Shown here: positions 46,854-54,340 of the stretch, piece after piece | How the letters are laid out: every line of letters starts with the position of its first letter | Position numbering within the stretch: the stretch's first letter is position 1 | Assembly (NCBI RefSeq): GCF_900302465.1 | Contig: NZ_OMOR01000001.1 | Span: 3,256,729-3,320,728 of the forward strand | Length of the DNA: 64,000 bases | Direction: 5' to 3' | DNA from: Ascidiaceihabitans donghaensis | GTDB lineage: Bacteria; Pseudomonadota; Alphaproteobacteria; Rhodobacterales; Rhodobacteraceae | Position numbers and translations under genes: made by a program | The notes under the pieces: model-generated | Database searches by the model: none | The model's input: the letters and a program-made list of their open reading frames with translations, nothing else | What the model was told of the DNA's origin: nothing

Positions 46854-47831
46854 ATGGGCCTTTTGGTTGACGGCGTCTGGCACGACCAGTGGTACGACAC
46901 AAAATCCTCTGGCGGAAAATTCGAACGCGCGGCTGCAAAGTTTCGCAATTGGGTGACCCCTGACGGGTCAAAGGGCCCAACCGGCGTTTCGGGATTCGCC
47001 GCCGAATCGGGGCGCTACCACCTATACGTTAGCTACGCCTGCCCGTGGGCCCACCGCGCGTTGATCTTTCGCCAGATCAAAGGCCTGTCTGACCACATTT
47101 CCGTCTCTGCCGTACATCCTGACATGCTGGGCGACGGCTGGACGTTCCAAACTGATGACCATGGCGCGACAGGCGATACTTTGTTTGGCCTGCCGTTTGC
47201 CCGCGACATCTACACCAAGGCGGATCCTGCCTTTTCAGGCCGTGTGACAGTGCCAGTTCTATGGGACACACAACAAAACACGATTGTGTCCAACGAATCC
47301 TCTGAAATCATCCGCATGTTCAACAGCGCCTTTGACGCCATCACCGGCAACACAGACGACTTTTGGCCCGAAGCCCAGCGCGACGCGATTGAAACCGTTA
47401 ACAACCGGATTTACGACACCTTCAACAACGGCGTCTACCGCTGCGGGTTCGCGACAACCCAAGACGCCTACGACGAAGCCATCGCCCCTTTGTTCGACAC
47501 GCTTGATTGGCTGGAAGACCGTTTGGCCCGGAACCGGTATCTGATGGGCGATGCCCTAACGGAAGCCGATTGGCGGCTTTTCACGACGCTTGTGCGTTTT
47601 GATCCGGTGTATCACTTGCACTTCAAATGTAACCGCAAACGCATCGTGGATTACCCCAACCTTTGGGCCTACACACGCGAGTTGTACCAACACCCCGGCG
47701 TGGCAGGCACCGTGAACATGGACCATATCGTGCGCCATTATCACTACAGCCATGACACCATTAACCCGAACCGGATCATTCCAACGAACCCTGTTCTGGA
47801 CTTCATGGCCCCGCACGGGCGCGGTGGATAA
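46854..47831 (+). CDS. Glutathionyl-hydroquinone reductase (Xi-class glutathione transferase)
   Basis: Reduces glutathionyl-hydroquinones and related conjugates. The 325 residues show the Xi-class active site Cys-Pro-Trp-Ala in YACPWAHRALI (about residue 60), the GSH-binding VPVLWDTQQNTIVSNESSEIIRMF, and the helical domain RYLMGDALTEADWRLFTTLVRFDPVYHLHFKCNRKRI. An AAGGAG ribosome site precedes the ATG at 46854; the frame is open 90 bases more. It stands alone on the plus strand. Confidence 0.92.
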   Translation: MGLLVDGVWHDQWYDTKSSGGKFERAAAKFRNWVTPDGSKGPTGVSGFAAESGRYHLYVSYACPWAHRALIFRQIKGLSDHISVSAVHPDMLGDGWTFQTDDHGATGDTLFGLPFARDIYTKADPAFSGRVTVPVLWDTQQNTIVSNESSEIIRMFNSAFDAITGNTDDFWPEAQRDAIETVNNRIYDTFNNGVYRCGFATTQDAYDEAIAPLFDTLDWLEDRLARNRYLMGDALTEADWRLFTTLVRFDPVYHLHFKCNRKRIVDYPNLWAYTRELYQHPGVAGTVNMDHIVRHYHYSHDTINPNRIIPTNPVLDFMAPHGRGG

Positions 47832-47852
47832 GGCGTGGATAATCAGACAGCG

Positions 47853-48353
47853 TCAGAAGGGTTCGATGTGGTCTGCTGACAAGGCATAGGCGATGTCCGC
47901 CAACTGCGTGGATGTGGAGGCAGTTCCAAACATGCCGATCACATTCACAGCCTCGAACAGGCCGGACCCTTCGTAGGGCGTTTGGGTCGTGACAAAAACC
48001 AACTGGTTTGCGGGGGGCGGTGGCACATGCACGCATGCCCCGACAAACGGGACCAGAATGAAAGCGGTCACGCCTGTGCCGGAATAGTCGATTGGCACCA
48101 CGAACCCCGGCAGCCGCACAATTTCACCGTTCCAATCGGTGCGAACCCCATGCGACACTGGCTGTTGGCGGGACATGTCGGGGCCGTCGTGCTGGATCAG
48201 GTCCTGAATAACGGGGGGTAATGCAGGCTGCCCTTCCGGCACCAGATCTGTCCATTCCAAGTCAATGTATTCACTGCCAAACGCCACGGATGGCGTGATG
48301 GACAGCGCCCCAAGGGCGGCCAGAACGGCGCGGCGATCAGGCATCGTCATCAC
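47853..48353 (-). CDS. DUF3299 exported protein (ZrgE/D-like), second of pair
   Basis: A 166-residue protein with an N-terminal signal (PDRRAVLAALGALSITPSVAFG). The DUF3299 core is clear: LPGFVVPIDYSGTGVTAFILVPFVGACVHVPPPPANQLVFV. The Cys-x-His-Pro4 block is a candidate metal or thiol site. It overlaps the first DUF3299 gene by 4 bases and is the last gene of the zur-led cluster. Starts at 48353 (GTG), 48350 or 48344 (ATG) are all possible. Role in zinc handling is inferred from context. Confidence 0.8.
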   Translation of the reverse strand: MMTMPDRRAVLAALGALSITPSVAFGSEYIDLEWTDLVPEGQPALPPVIQDLIQHDGPDMSRQQPVSHGVRTDWNGEIVRLPGFVVPIDYSGTGVTAFILVPFVGACVHVPPPPANQLVFVTTQTPYEGSGLFEAVNVIGMFGTASTSTQLADIAYALSADHIEPF

Positions 48354-48856
48354 CAGACGTAGACTTCCATCGCATCAGCCGTCAGCGCGTATCCGATGTC
48401 AGCCACCGATGTAGATTGCATTTCATGACGCATTTGGCCTGTCACCCACACAGGGTCCCACAGCTTGTCGCTGGGCCATGGTTTTTTGCTGTCGACAAAA
48501 ACCAGCTGATTGGCCGGCGGCGGCGGTGTGTGGATACAAGCCCCGACATAAGGCACCAAGATAAAGCTGGTGACCCCTTTGGTCGACACGTCAATGGGCA
48601 GGATATAGCCGGGCATCTTTATGTAGGCCCCGTGCAAATCCTTGTTCAGCTTGGATGCATTTTCGTCGAATTCGGGCAACCAGGTATCATTCAGGGCGTC
48701 AATTTCACCCTGACCGATGATTTCACCATATGGGACACCAGCGGGAATCAAATCTTCCCAACCGATGGTCTTTGGCGATGCTGCAAGCGCATGTTGCGGC
48801 AAAGCACCGAAAGCCGCGGCCACCGAGATCAGAGTGCGGCGCGATAAATGTGCCAT
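48350..48856 (-). CDS. DUF3299 exported protein (ZrgE/D-like), first of pair
   Basis: A 168-residue protein whose signal peptide (RRTLISVAAAFGALPQHALAA) carries a twin-Arg but ends like a Sec signal. The family core KMPGYILPIDVSTKGVTSF is followed by VPYVGACIHTPPPPANQLVFV. It is about one-third identical by eye to the downstream copy, indicating a tandem duplication. It starts 16 bases after the permease stop. It would act in the periplasm, possibly with the ABC transporter and the His-rich protein. Confidence 0.8.
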   Translation of the reverse strand: MAHLSRRTLISVAAAFGALPQHALAASPKTIGWEDLIPAGVPYGEIIGQGEIDALNDTWLPEFDENASKLNKDLHGAYIKMPGYILPIDVSTKGVTSFILVPYVGACIHTPPPPANQLVFVDSKKPWPSDKLWDPVWVTGQMRHEMQSTSVADIGYALTADAMEVYVW

Positions 48857-48871
48857 ATCAACCCTCTTTTG

Positions 48872-50122
48872 CTAAATCCTGACCATCATACCATCAGCCA
48901 GCGACATACGATAGGCCCGCAGGGCTGGCACGATGCTCACAATTACGCCAGCACCGACAACGCAGGCCAACACCCAAAGCTCGCGCAGGGATGGCGGGTC
49001 AATGGGCAGCCACAAGCCAAAGGCGGCGTCCATTAAGGGTTGTGCCACAAACAGCGCAATATAAAGCACCCCCAGCCCCAGTGCGGCCCCGAACGCAGCC
49101 ATCATTGCGGCCTCGACAATCAACAATCCCAGCACCACGCGGGGGCGCGCCCCCATTGCGCGAAATATCGCCATTTCGCGGCGACGTTCGTTCAGGCTTG
49201 AAAAGATCGTGGCCATCATCCCGATCAGAGCCGTCACAACCACCATCCCCGACACAGCAATCAATGCTGTTTCTGCAATTCCTACGATTTGCCACAGCTC
49301 TTGCAGGGCCACGCCGGGCAGGATCGCCAGCAATGGTTCTCGCGGGTATTCGTTGATGGCGCGTTGCAAGGCAAAGACCTTGAGGCGGCTTTTGACCCCC
49401 ACAAGGGCTGCGGTTACGGCTTTGGGTTCCAGCTTCATCTGACGGATTGTGTCGGGCGATGTTGATTGCCCGGGGATGGCAGCCCCGCTTTGCCAATCCA
49501 CATGGATCGCTTCGATCGCTTCCAGACTGACAATGACAGTGCGGTCCACAGGCGTGCCGGTCTTTGCCAGAATGCCAGAGACGCGGAAGGGCTGATTGTC
49601 GTGTTCCACAAACGACGCAAGCCCATGGGCCACAACAATCGGGGATCCGACACGGTATCCCAGCGTGGCCGCCACATCCGCCCCGATGACCGTATCAAAC
49701 ACATCATCCATCAAAGCGCCATCCGCCACGGCCAGCGATTGTCCAGACCGGTATTTGTAGCGCTCGAAAAACGCACCTGTGGTGCCCATCACCCGAAATT
49801 GACGGTGACTGTCGCCCAGCGAAATGGGCACGATCCAATCAACCTCGGGGCGAGATGCGATATCTTGATAGCTGTCCCACGTCACATTGTTCGTGGCGTT
49901 GCCGATGCGGAAAACCGAATACAGCAACAACTGAACAGACCCCGACCGTGCGCCTACAATCAGGTCTGTCCCCGAAATTGTATCTGCAAAGCTGGCCTTG
50001 GCGCCGGTGCGTACTTTCTCAACACCCAAAAACAAAGCAACAGACAAGGCGATCGCAAGGATCGTCATACCCACAGTCAAGGCACGGGCCATCAGCGACC
50101 CAAAGGCAAGTCGTAGCATCAT
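48872..50122 (-). CDS. ABC transporter permease, FtsX/MacB type
   Basis: A 416-residue permease with an N-terminal helix (MILAIALSVALFLGVEKVRTGAK), a periplasmic domain of about 230 residues containing GTDLIVGARSGSVQLLLYSVF, and three C-terminal helices (AVSGMVVVTALIGMMATIFSSLNERRREMAIFRAMGARPR onward). This FtsX arrangement moves or mechanically couples substrates across the envelope rather than importing through a channel with a binding protein. It overlaps the ATPase gene by 4 bases and belongs to the zur-led cluster. Confidence 0.88.
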   Translation of the reverse strand: MMLRLAFGSLMARALTVGMTILAIALSVALFLGVEKVRTGAKASFADTISGTDLIVGARSGSVQLLLYSVFRIGNATNNVTWDSYQDIASRPEVDWIVPISLGDSHRQFRVMGTTGAFFERYKYRSGQSLAVADGALMDDVFDTVIGADVAATLGYRVGSPIVVAHGLASFVEHDNQPFRVSGILAKTGTPVDRTVIVSLEAIEAIHVDWQSGAAIPGQSTSPDTIRQMKLEPKAVTAALVGVKSRLKVFALQRAINEYPREPLLAILPGVALQELWQIVGIAETALIAVSGMVVVTALIGMMATIFSSLNERRREMAIFRAMGARPRVVLGLLIVEAAMMAAFGAALGLGVLYIALFVAQPLMDAAFGLWLPIDPPSLRELWVLACVVGAGVIVSIVPALRAYRMSLADGMMVRI

Positions 50123-50832
50123 AATGCGCCCTGCCGTGTTCGGATAATGTCCGACATATACACAACGCGGTCGAAATGCGGTGCAAGGCGTGCATCATGG
50201 CTGACCATCAAAAGAGTCCCGCCCGAAGTCCGGACCTGTGCAAACAGCAAATCGAGAAACGTGGCCTGCGTTGCGGCGTCCAGTGCAGACGTCGGTTCAT
50301 CTGCAACAATCAAAGGGGGGGCGCCGATCAAGGCCCGCGCCGCGGCGACCCGCTGTTGCTGACCGACACTGAGCATTCCTGCATGCGCCGCGATGGCATC
50401 TGCGGGCAACCCAAGGCTTGAACACAGCAGCGACGCGGTTTCGAGAGGCACCCCCGCGCGGGCGCGCCGCAAAGGCGCAAACCGCAAAGGCAGCAGGACA
50501 TTATCAAGTACACGGGCATAGGGCAGCAAATTAAACTGTTGAAAAATCAGCCCGATATGTTCGGCCCGAAACTGGTCGCGTTGGCCTGCAGACATGGATG
50601 CAATGTCTGTTCCTGCGACTGTGACCGTTCCTGCGTCCGCCGTGATCGTTCCGCAAATCAAAGACAAAAGCGTTGATTTGCCAGACCCGCTTTCCCCCAA
50701 TAACAACACGCTTTCAGAGGCCGCCAGCGTAAAGTCGGGAATATCCAAAGCAAAAGATGCCCGCCCCGGCCACGCGTAGCGGACATCCTTTAACGACAGT
50801 ATGGCAGGCCCCGACCCCATTGTGCGGTTCAA
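50119..50832 (-). CDS. ABC transporter ATP-binding protein, MacB/LolD type
   Basis: A 237-residue nucleotide-binding subunit with Walker A LLGESGSGKSTLL, Q-loop LIFQQFNLLPY, signature LSVGQQQRVAAARAL (the second Gly of LSGGQ is Val) and Walker B LIVADEPTSALD. It partners the FtsX-type permease, whose start it overlaps. The upstream His-rich DUF2796 gene ends only 2 bases before it. Substrate is inferred to be zinc or a zinc-related process. Confidence 0.92.
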   Translation of the reverse strand: MNRTMGSGPAILSLKDVRYAWPGRASFALDIPDFTLAASESVLLLGESGSGKSTLLSLICGTITADAGTVTVAGTDIASMSAGQRDQFRAEHIGLIFQQFNLLPYARVLDNVLLPLRFAPLRRARAGVPLETASLLCSSLGLPADAIAAHAGMLSVGQQQRVAAARALIGAPPLIVADEPTSALDAATQATFLDLLFAQVRTSGGTLLMVSHDARLAPHFDRVVYMSDIIRTRQGAL

Positions 50833-50834
50833 GT

Positions 50835-51506
50835 TCAGAACATGTCGCGCAGATCAAGCGTTGGCGCATCACGCAACACTTCAAAAGCAGTCGCGCCTTT
50901 GTCCGTGATCACCTGAACCTCCAGTTCCAACGCATTGGGGAACGTGTCGAAATACGCAAATTGAATGAGGGTCGCTTGGTCAGGGGCCGCGCACTCCAAC
51001 ATATATTCTGCGTGAAACTCTGTGTGGCCTGCGTCTTCGGCATGTTCTTCATGGTCGTCGTGGCCTTCATGCTTTTCGCTATCTGCATGATCGTCGTGGC
51101 CTTCATGATCATGTCCTTCATGATCATGTCCTTCGTCATGCGCGTGCTCTTCGTGATCGTCGTGATCTGCATGATCCTCATGATCTTCTTCGCTTTCCAA
51201 GGATGCGCTGGCCTGCACAACGCTACATCCCGCGGCGGCGGGCATTGCGAACAGATCAAGAGGACGGGCAAGGCTGGCAACTGCAGCATCTACCTTTGCG
51301 CGGTCCTCGGCGCTTTGCGCGGCATATTCGAACCCGACAATATCCGCACCCGGCGCATGCAGTTCCAAAGCGATCTGGTTTCCGTCAAAGGCCATGTCCA
51401 GCTGGCCCACACCATGTTCATGGGCATCCAACTGGCGGGCGTCTTCGGCGGCCGCTGCCGATGCCACAACAAAAAGGATAAGAGTAGCAGAAGAGGATTT
51501 AATCAT
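50835..51506 (-). CDS. His/Asp-rich periplasmic DUF2796 protein (ZrgA-like)
   Basis: A 223-residue exported protein with a 20-residue signal peptide ending at AAAAEDA. The mature start DAHEHGVGQLDMAFDGNQIALELHAPGADIVGFE is the DUF2796 signature. The middle (about 105-170) is a low-complexity run of His, Asp, Glu and Gly with about 20 histidines, which should bind several zinc ions. The end has LIQFAYFDTFPNALELEVQVITDKGA. From memory the Vibrio ZrgA protein is of this family and the gene is Zur-repressed. It starts 29 bases after zur. Confidence 0.88.
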   Translation of the reverse strand: MIKSSSATLILFVVASAAAAEDARQLDAHEHGVGQLDMAFDGNQIALELHAPGADIVGFEYAAQSAEDRAKVDAAVASLARPLDLFAMPAAAGCSVVQASASLESEEDHEDHADHDDHEEHAHDEGHDHEGHDHEGHDDHADSEKHEGHDDHEEHAEDAGHTEFHAEYMLECAAPDQATLIQFAYFDTFPNALELEVQVITDKGATAFEVLRDAPTLDLRDMF

Positions 51507-51535
51507 AGCAGAAGTTCCCTGTTAAACGGGGGGGG

Positions 51536-51922
51536 TTATGCCGCGCATATTTTGCAGCGGCCGTGGATTTCAACAATGTGCCGCTTGGCTTGAAAGGCGG
51601 ATTTTTCCGCAAGCGCTTTCAGGTTGGGCAAGATGGGCGCACCATCGTGTTCTTCAACGATCCCGCAGTCTTCGCAGACGGCAAGCACGGGAACAGAGGC
51701 GTTGTGATCGCACCGGCACGGCACGAACGCTTTGATCGATTCCAGCTTGTGGGCGCGCCCTTGCTGGGTCAGGGCCTCGAGTGTGCGGTAGATTGTGGGG
51801 GCGGCAAGTCCGGGTTCGCTTTGCTTCATCTGGTTCAAAATCGCATACGCCGTCAGCGGCCTGTCATGCTGCTGCAGCACATCCAGTACATCCGTTTGGC
51901 GCGTGGCCGCTTGCTTGCGCAT
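51536..51922 (-). CDS. zur: Fur-family regulator, probable zinc uptake regulator Zur
   Basis: A 128-residue Fur-family repressor. The winged helix spans RQTDVLDVLQQHDRPLTAYAILNQM and APTIYRTLEALTQQGRAHKL. The metal region has CRCDH, the CEDCG pair and C-terminal CKIC, the two structural Cys pairs, as in Zur; the FVPCRCDHN segment favours Zur over Fur. It is the first gene of a zur-DUF2796-ABC-DUF3299 cluster and has a palindrome in front, so it should be autoregulated. Confidence 0.9.
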   Translation of the reverse strand: MRKQAATRQTDVLDVLQQHDRPLTAYAILNQMKQSEPGLAAPTIYRTLEALTQQGRAHKLESIKAFVPCRCDHNASVPVLAVCEDCGIVEEHDGAPILPNLKALAEKSAFQAKRHIVEIHGRCKICAA

Positions 51923-51951
51923 GAAAGTGGTCCTTTGAAAATGGTCGCTTT

Positions 51952-51969
51952 GTTACTTTATAAAATAAC
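51952..51969. promoter_or_regulatory. Candidate Zur operator GTTACTTTATAAAATAAC
   Basis: An 18-bp imperfect palindrome (16 of 18 positions symmetric) centred about 38 bases before the zur start codon on the minus strand. It has the GTTA-N10-TAAC frame of Zur boxes such as GTTATANTATAAC. It overlaps a TATAAA-like stretch that could be the -10 of the zur promoter. The position fits repression of the whole cluster. Confidence 0.65.
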
Positions 51970-52031
51970 TTTTGCGGCGCACGCAACAGTGCACCGTAAA
52001 ATGTCAGCAAAAGCGCAAAGGTTTTGTGCCC

Positions 52032-52976
52032 TTACCTGCGGACAACAACCTCATAACCGCGTTCTTCGGGTTCATCGTCCACAAGCTCTTGCGGAAATCC
52101 AGGCGCTGTTACGCTAAGGCCCGTTGCCTCTTCCAGCCGTTCGATCATGCGGTCGGATTGTGCACGGACACCGTAGCGTTTCTGGCCGTCAGTCATCATT
52201 TCAATCATCAATGGCGACAGCTCCAACGGCACGCTATGGCGGTCGGCAATGTCCTGAAACAGACCGATGTCCTTTTGGATAAGGTCCATGGTGAAATTCA
52301 CATCGCGCGAGCCGGACAAAATCAACTGGCTTTCTGTTTCATGTACAAAGGACGTGCCCGACGACATGGCAATCGCCTCATATGTCATACCCATATCCAT
52401 GCCCGCAGCTTTCATCACGGTCAGCGCCTCACAAACAGACAACAGGTTCATGGTGGCCAGATAGTTGGTCATGACCTTCAGGGTGGATGACACACCGATG
52501 TCGCCAACATGCAAAATGCGCCGCCCCATGTGGGTCAAAATGGGCAAAACCTTGTCAAATGTGTCGCGCGTGCACCCTGCATAGATCGAGATGTTGCCAG
52601 TGTCCGCACGGTGGCAGCCCCCCGACACCGGACAATCCACTGCTTCGCCGCCTGCGGCGATGACCAATGCGCTCAGGAGTTTGACCTCTTCCGCGTCTGT
52701 GGTGGACATTTCCATCCAGATTTTGCCCGGCCCCACATGCGGCAACATTTCGCGCACGACGGCATCACAAGCGGCAGGCGATGGCAGGCATGTTATGACG
52801 GCATCACAGTGCTGCATCACGTCAGCGGCACTGTTACCCGCCTTGGCACCATCCGCGACCTTGCCTGCGACAAAATCCGGGTTCAGGTCGTAGACCGTCA
52901 CATCCAACCCATTGCGAATAAGACTGCCCGCCAGTTTGCCGCCAACATTGCCCAGCCCGATAAATCCAATCTTCAT
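52032..52976 (-). CDS. NAD(P)-dependent beta-hydroxyacid dehydrogenase (3-hydroxyisobutyrate dehydrogenase family)
   Basis: A 314-residue dehydrogenase with GFIGLGNVGGKLAGSL (cofactor loop, 4-19), the substrate motif DCPVSGGCHRADTG (about 114-127), the catalytic Lys in TLKVMTNYLATMN and C-terminal KDIGLFQDIA. These are the marks of the 3-hydroxyisobutyrate/tartronate semialdehyde reductase family. The exact substrate is unknown, since GCHRADTG differs from the usual GGxxGA-x-G. It is divergent from the Fe-S reductive dehalogenase-like gene, and the two may be related in function. Confidence 0.85.
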   Translation of the reverse strand: MKIGFIGLGNVGGKLAGSLIRNGLDVTVYDLNPDFVAGKVADGAKAGNSAADVMQHCDAVITCLPSPAACDAVVREMLPHVGPGKIWMEMSTTDAEEVKLLSALVIAAGGEAVDCPVSGGCHRADTGNISIYAGCTRDTFDKVLPILTHMGRRILHVGDIGVSSTLKVMTNYLATMNLLSVCEALTVMKAAGMDMGMTYEAIAMSSGTSFVHETESQLILSGSRDVNFTMDLIQKDIGLFQDIADRHSVPLELSPLMIEMMTDGQKRYGVRAQSDRMIERLEEATGLSVTAPGFPQELVDDEPEERGYEVVVRR

Positions 52977-53058
52977 ATTGTCTCTCCCTGTTTACGCCAT
53001 GAAGGGCGAAACATTTGCGACTTGTCCATTCCGATTGCGACGGGGTAGCGTCATAATC

Positions 53059-54234
53059 ATGAGCTATCCAAAAAACCAAATGGGTGCGCGGGACGGTGAC
53101 GCCGCCGCAGGGATCGAAGTGACCGACGGGTTCACGCGCTTCACGCAGCGTGACGATGTTTTCACACGGGCCTTTTACGACGACACCGTGCGGTCCAAAC
53201 ACACCGATGCATTCTTTGCCAGCTACAGGATGGAGGCAGCCCCCCGCAAAGGCGACGGGTTCACGCAACGCGACTTTGCGCTGCGCAACGCCTCATGGCT
53301 GATTTCGGATGTGATGACCGACCGGCATGCCGATGAAGGGCGCCGCGAAGGGTTTCAGGCCCCGATAAGCTACGACACCCCCGTCGCGGACGACGCCATG
53401 GACATCGACGATCCCAAAGCGATGAGCCATGAGATAAAGCGCGTGGCGCGGTTTTTCGGGGCAGACCTGTGCGGTGTCACTGATATGGATGACCGCTGGC
53501 TGTATGCGTCTCGCGTCGACACCCGCGATCTGTCTGAAGCACCAAACGACCTGCCGGAAGGCATGACGTCGGTGATTGTATTGGGACATGAAATGGACGC
53601 GGATCTGGTGGCAACCTATCCGTCGGCCTTGGCAGGGGCGGCAACGGGGCGCGAATACAGCCACGAGGCCGCGGTGGTCATGCAAGTGGCCGCCTACATC
53701 CGCAATCTGGGCTATGAGGCCGTGGCATCCATGAACGACACAGGGTTGGTGATCCCCTATGCGGTAAAGGCAGGATTGGGGGAATACGCGCGGAACCAAC
53801 TGGTGATCACACCCGAATTCGGACCAAGGCTCAGGTTCTCTAAAATCTTTACAAATCTTCCTTTGGACCACGACAAACCAAAGCCCAAAGGGGTTAAAGC
53901 CTTTTGCGACATTTGCACAAAATGCGCTGACGCCTGCCCGGTCAAAGCCCTGCCCTTCGGGGCACCAAAAGAAGGCGGAGCAAATGTCTCCGCGATCAAA
54001 GGCGTCAAAAAATGGACGTCGGACGCGGAAAAATGTTTCGGGTTCTGGGCCAAAATGAAAACCGATTGTGCAATCTGCATGCGGGTCTGCCCGTTCAACC
54101 GCGATTTTGGCAAATGGCAGCACAAAATATGGCTGAAAATCGCATTGTCACCGGCGCGACGCATCGCGCTTTGGCTTGACCGGAAAAGAGGCGGCCGCAT
54201 CAAACCGAACACATGGTGGACGCAAAAGCCCTGA
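53059..54234 (+). CDS. Reductive dehalogenase-like iron-sulfur protein, cytosolic
   Basis: A 391-residue protein without a signal peptide. The C-terminal part has two [4Fe-4S] sites: CDICTKCADACP (Cys283, 286, 289, 293) and CFGFWAKMKTDCAICMRVCP (Cys326, 337, 340, 344), the arrangement of reductive dehalogenase RdhA. The middle YIRNLGYEAVASMNDTGLVIPYAVKAGLGEYARNQLVITPEFGPRLR resembles the corrinoid-domain region of RdhA and QueG. A Tat signal and a membrane anchor RdhB are absent, so a respiratory role is unlikely. The start at 53059 (MSYPKNQMG) follows an open frame of 49 codons. It could be a catabolic dehalogenase or another corrinoid Fe-S reductase. Confidence 0.75.
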   Translation: MSYPKNQMGARDGDAAAGIEVTDGFTRFTQRDDVFTRAFYDDTVRSKHTDAFFASYRMEAAPRKGDGFTQRDFALRNASWLISDVMTDRHADEGRREGFQAPISYDTPVADDAMDIDDPKAMSHEIKRVARFFGADLCGVTDMDDRWLYASRVDTRDLSEAPNDLPEGMTSVIVLGHEMDADLVATYPSALAGAATGREYSHEAAVVMQVAAYIRNLGYEAVASMNDTGLVIPYAVKAGLGEYARNQLVITPEFGPRLRFSKIFTNLPLDHDKPKPKGVKAFCDICTKCADACPVKALPFGAPKEGGANVSAIKGVKKWTSDAEKCFGFWAKMKTDCAICMRVCPFNRDFGKWQHKIWLKIALSPARRIALWLDRKRGGRIKPNTWWTQKP

Positions 54235-54254
54235 CCAATCTGCGTCTTTTCCCG

Positions 54255-54303
54255 AAAAATCCCCGGGGGGGAGGAGGCGCGAAGCGACGAGGGCAGCGCC
54301 CCC
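54255..54303. repeat. Second copy of the intergenic C/G-rich element
   Basis: An A-run, TCCCCGGGGGGG, GGAGGCGCGAAGCGACGAG and GGGCAGCGCCCCC lie between the convergent ends of the dehalogenase-like gene and the ABC ATPase gene. The order matches the element at 39948. The hairpin-rich segment could serve as a shared terminator. The following 37 bases to 54340 show nothing further. Confidence 0.6.
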
Positions 54304-54340
54304 TTCATCCTTGCCCTTACATCTTTACCCCCCCACGCCT

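Noticed and set aside
51060-51160. Short direct repeats that could suggest a CRISPR or satellite
   Set aside because: The repeats are about 15 bases, adjacent without spacers and encode HDHEG units of the DUF2796 protein.
53293-54123. A 276-codon minus-strand open frame opposite the dehalogenase-like gene
   Set aside because: The sense strand has eight conserved Fe-S cysteines and wins on every count.
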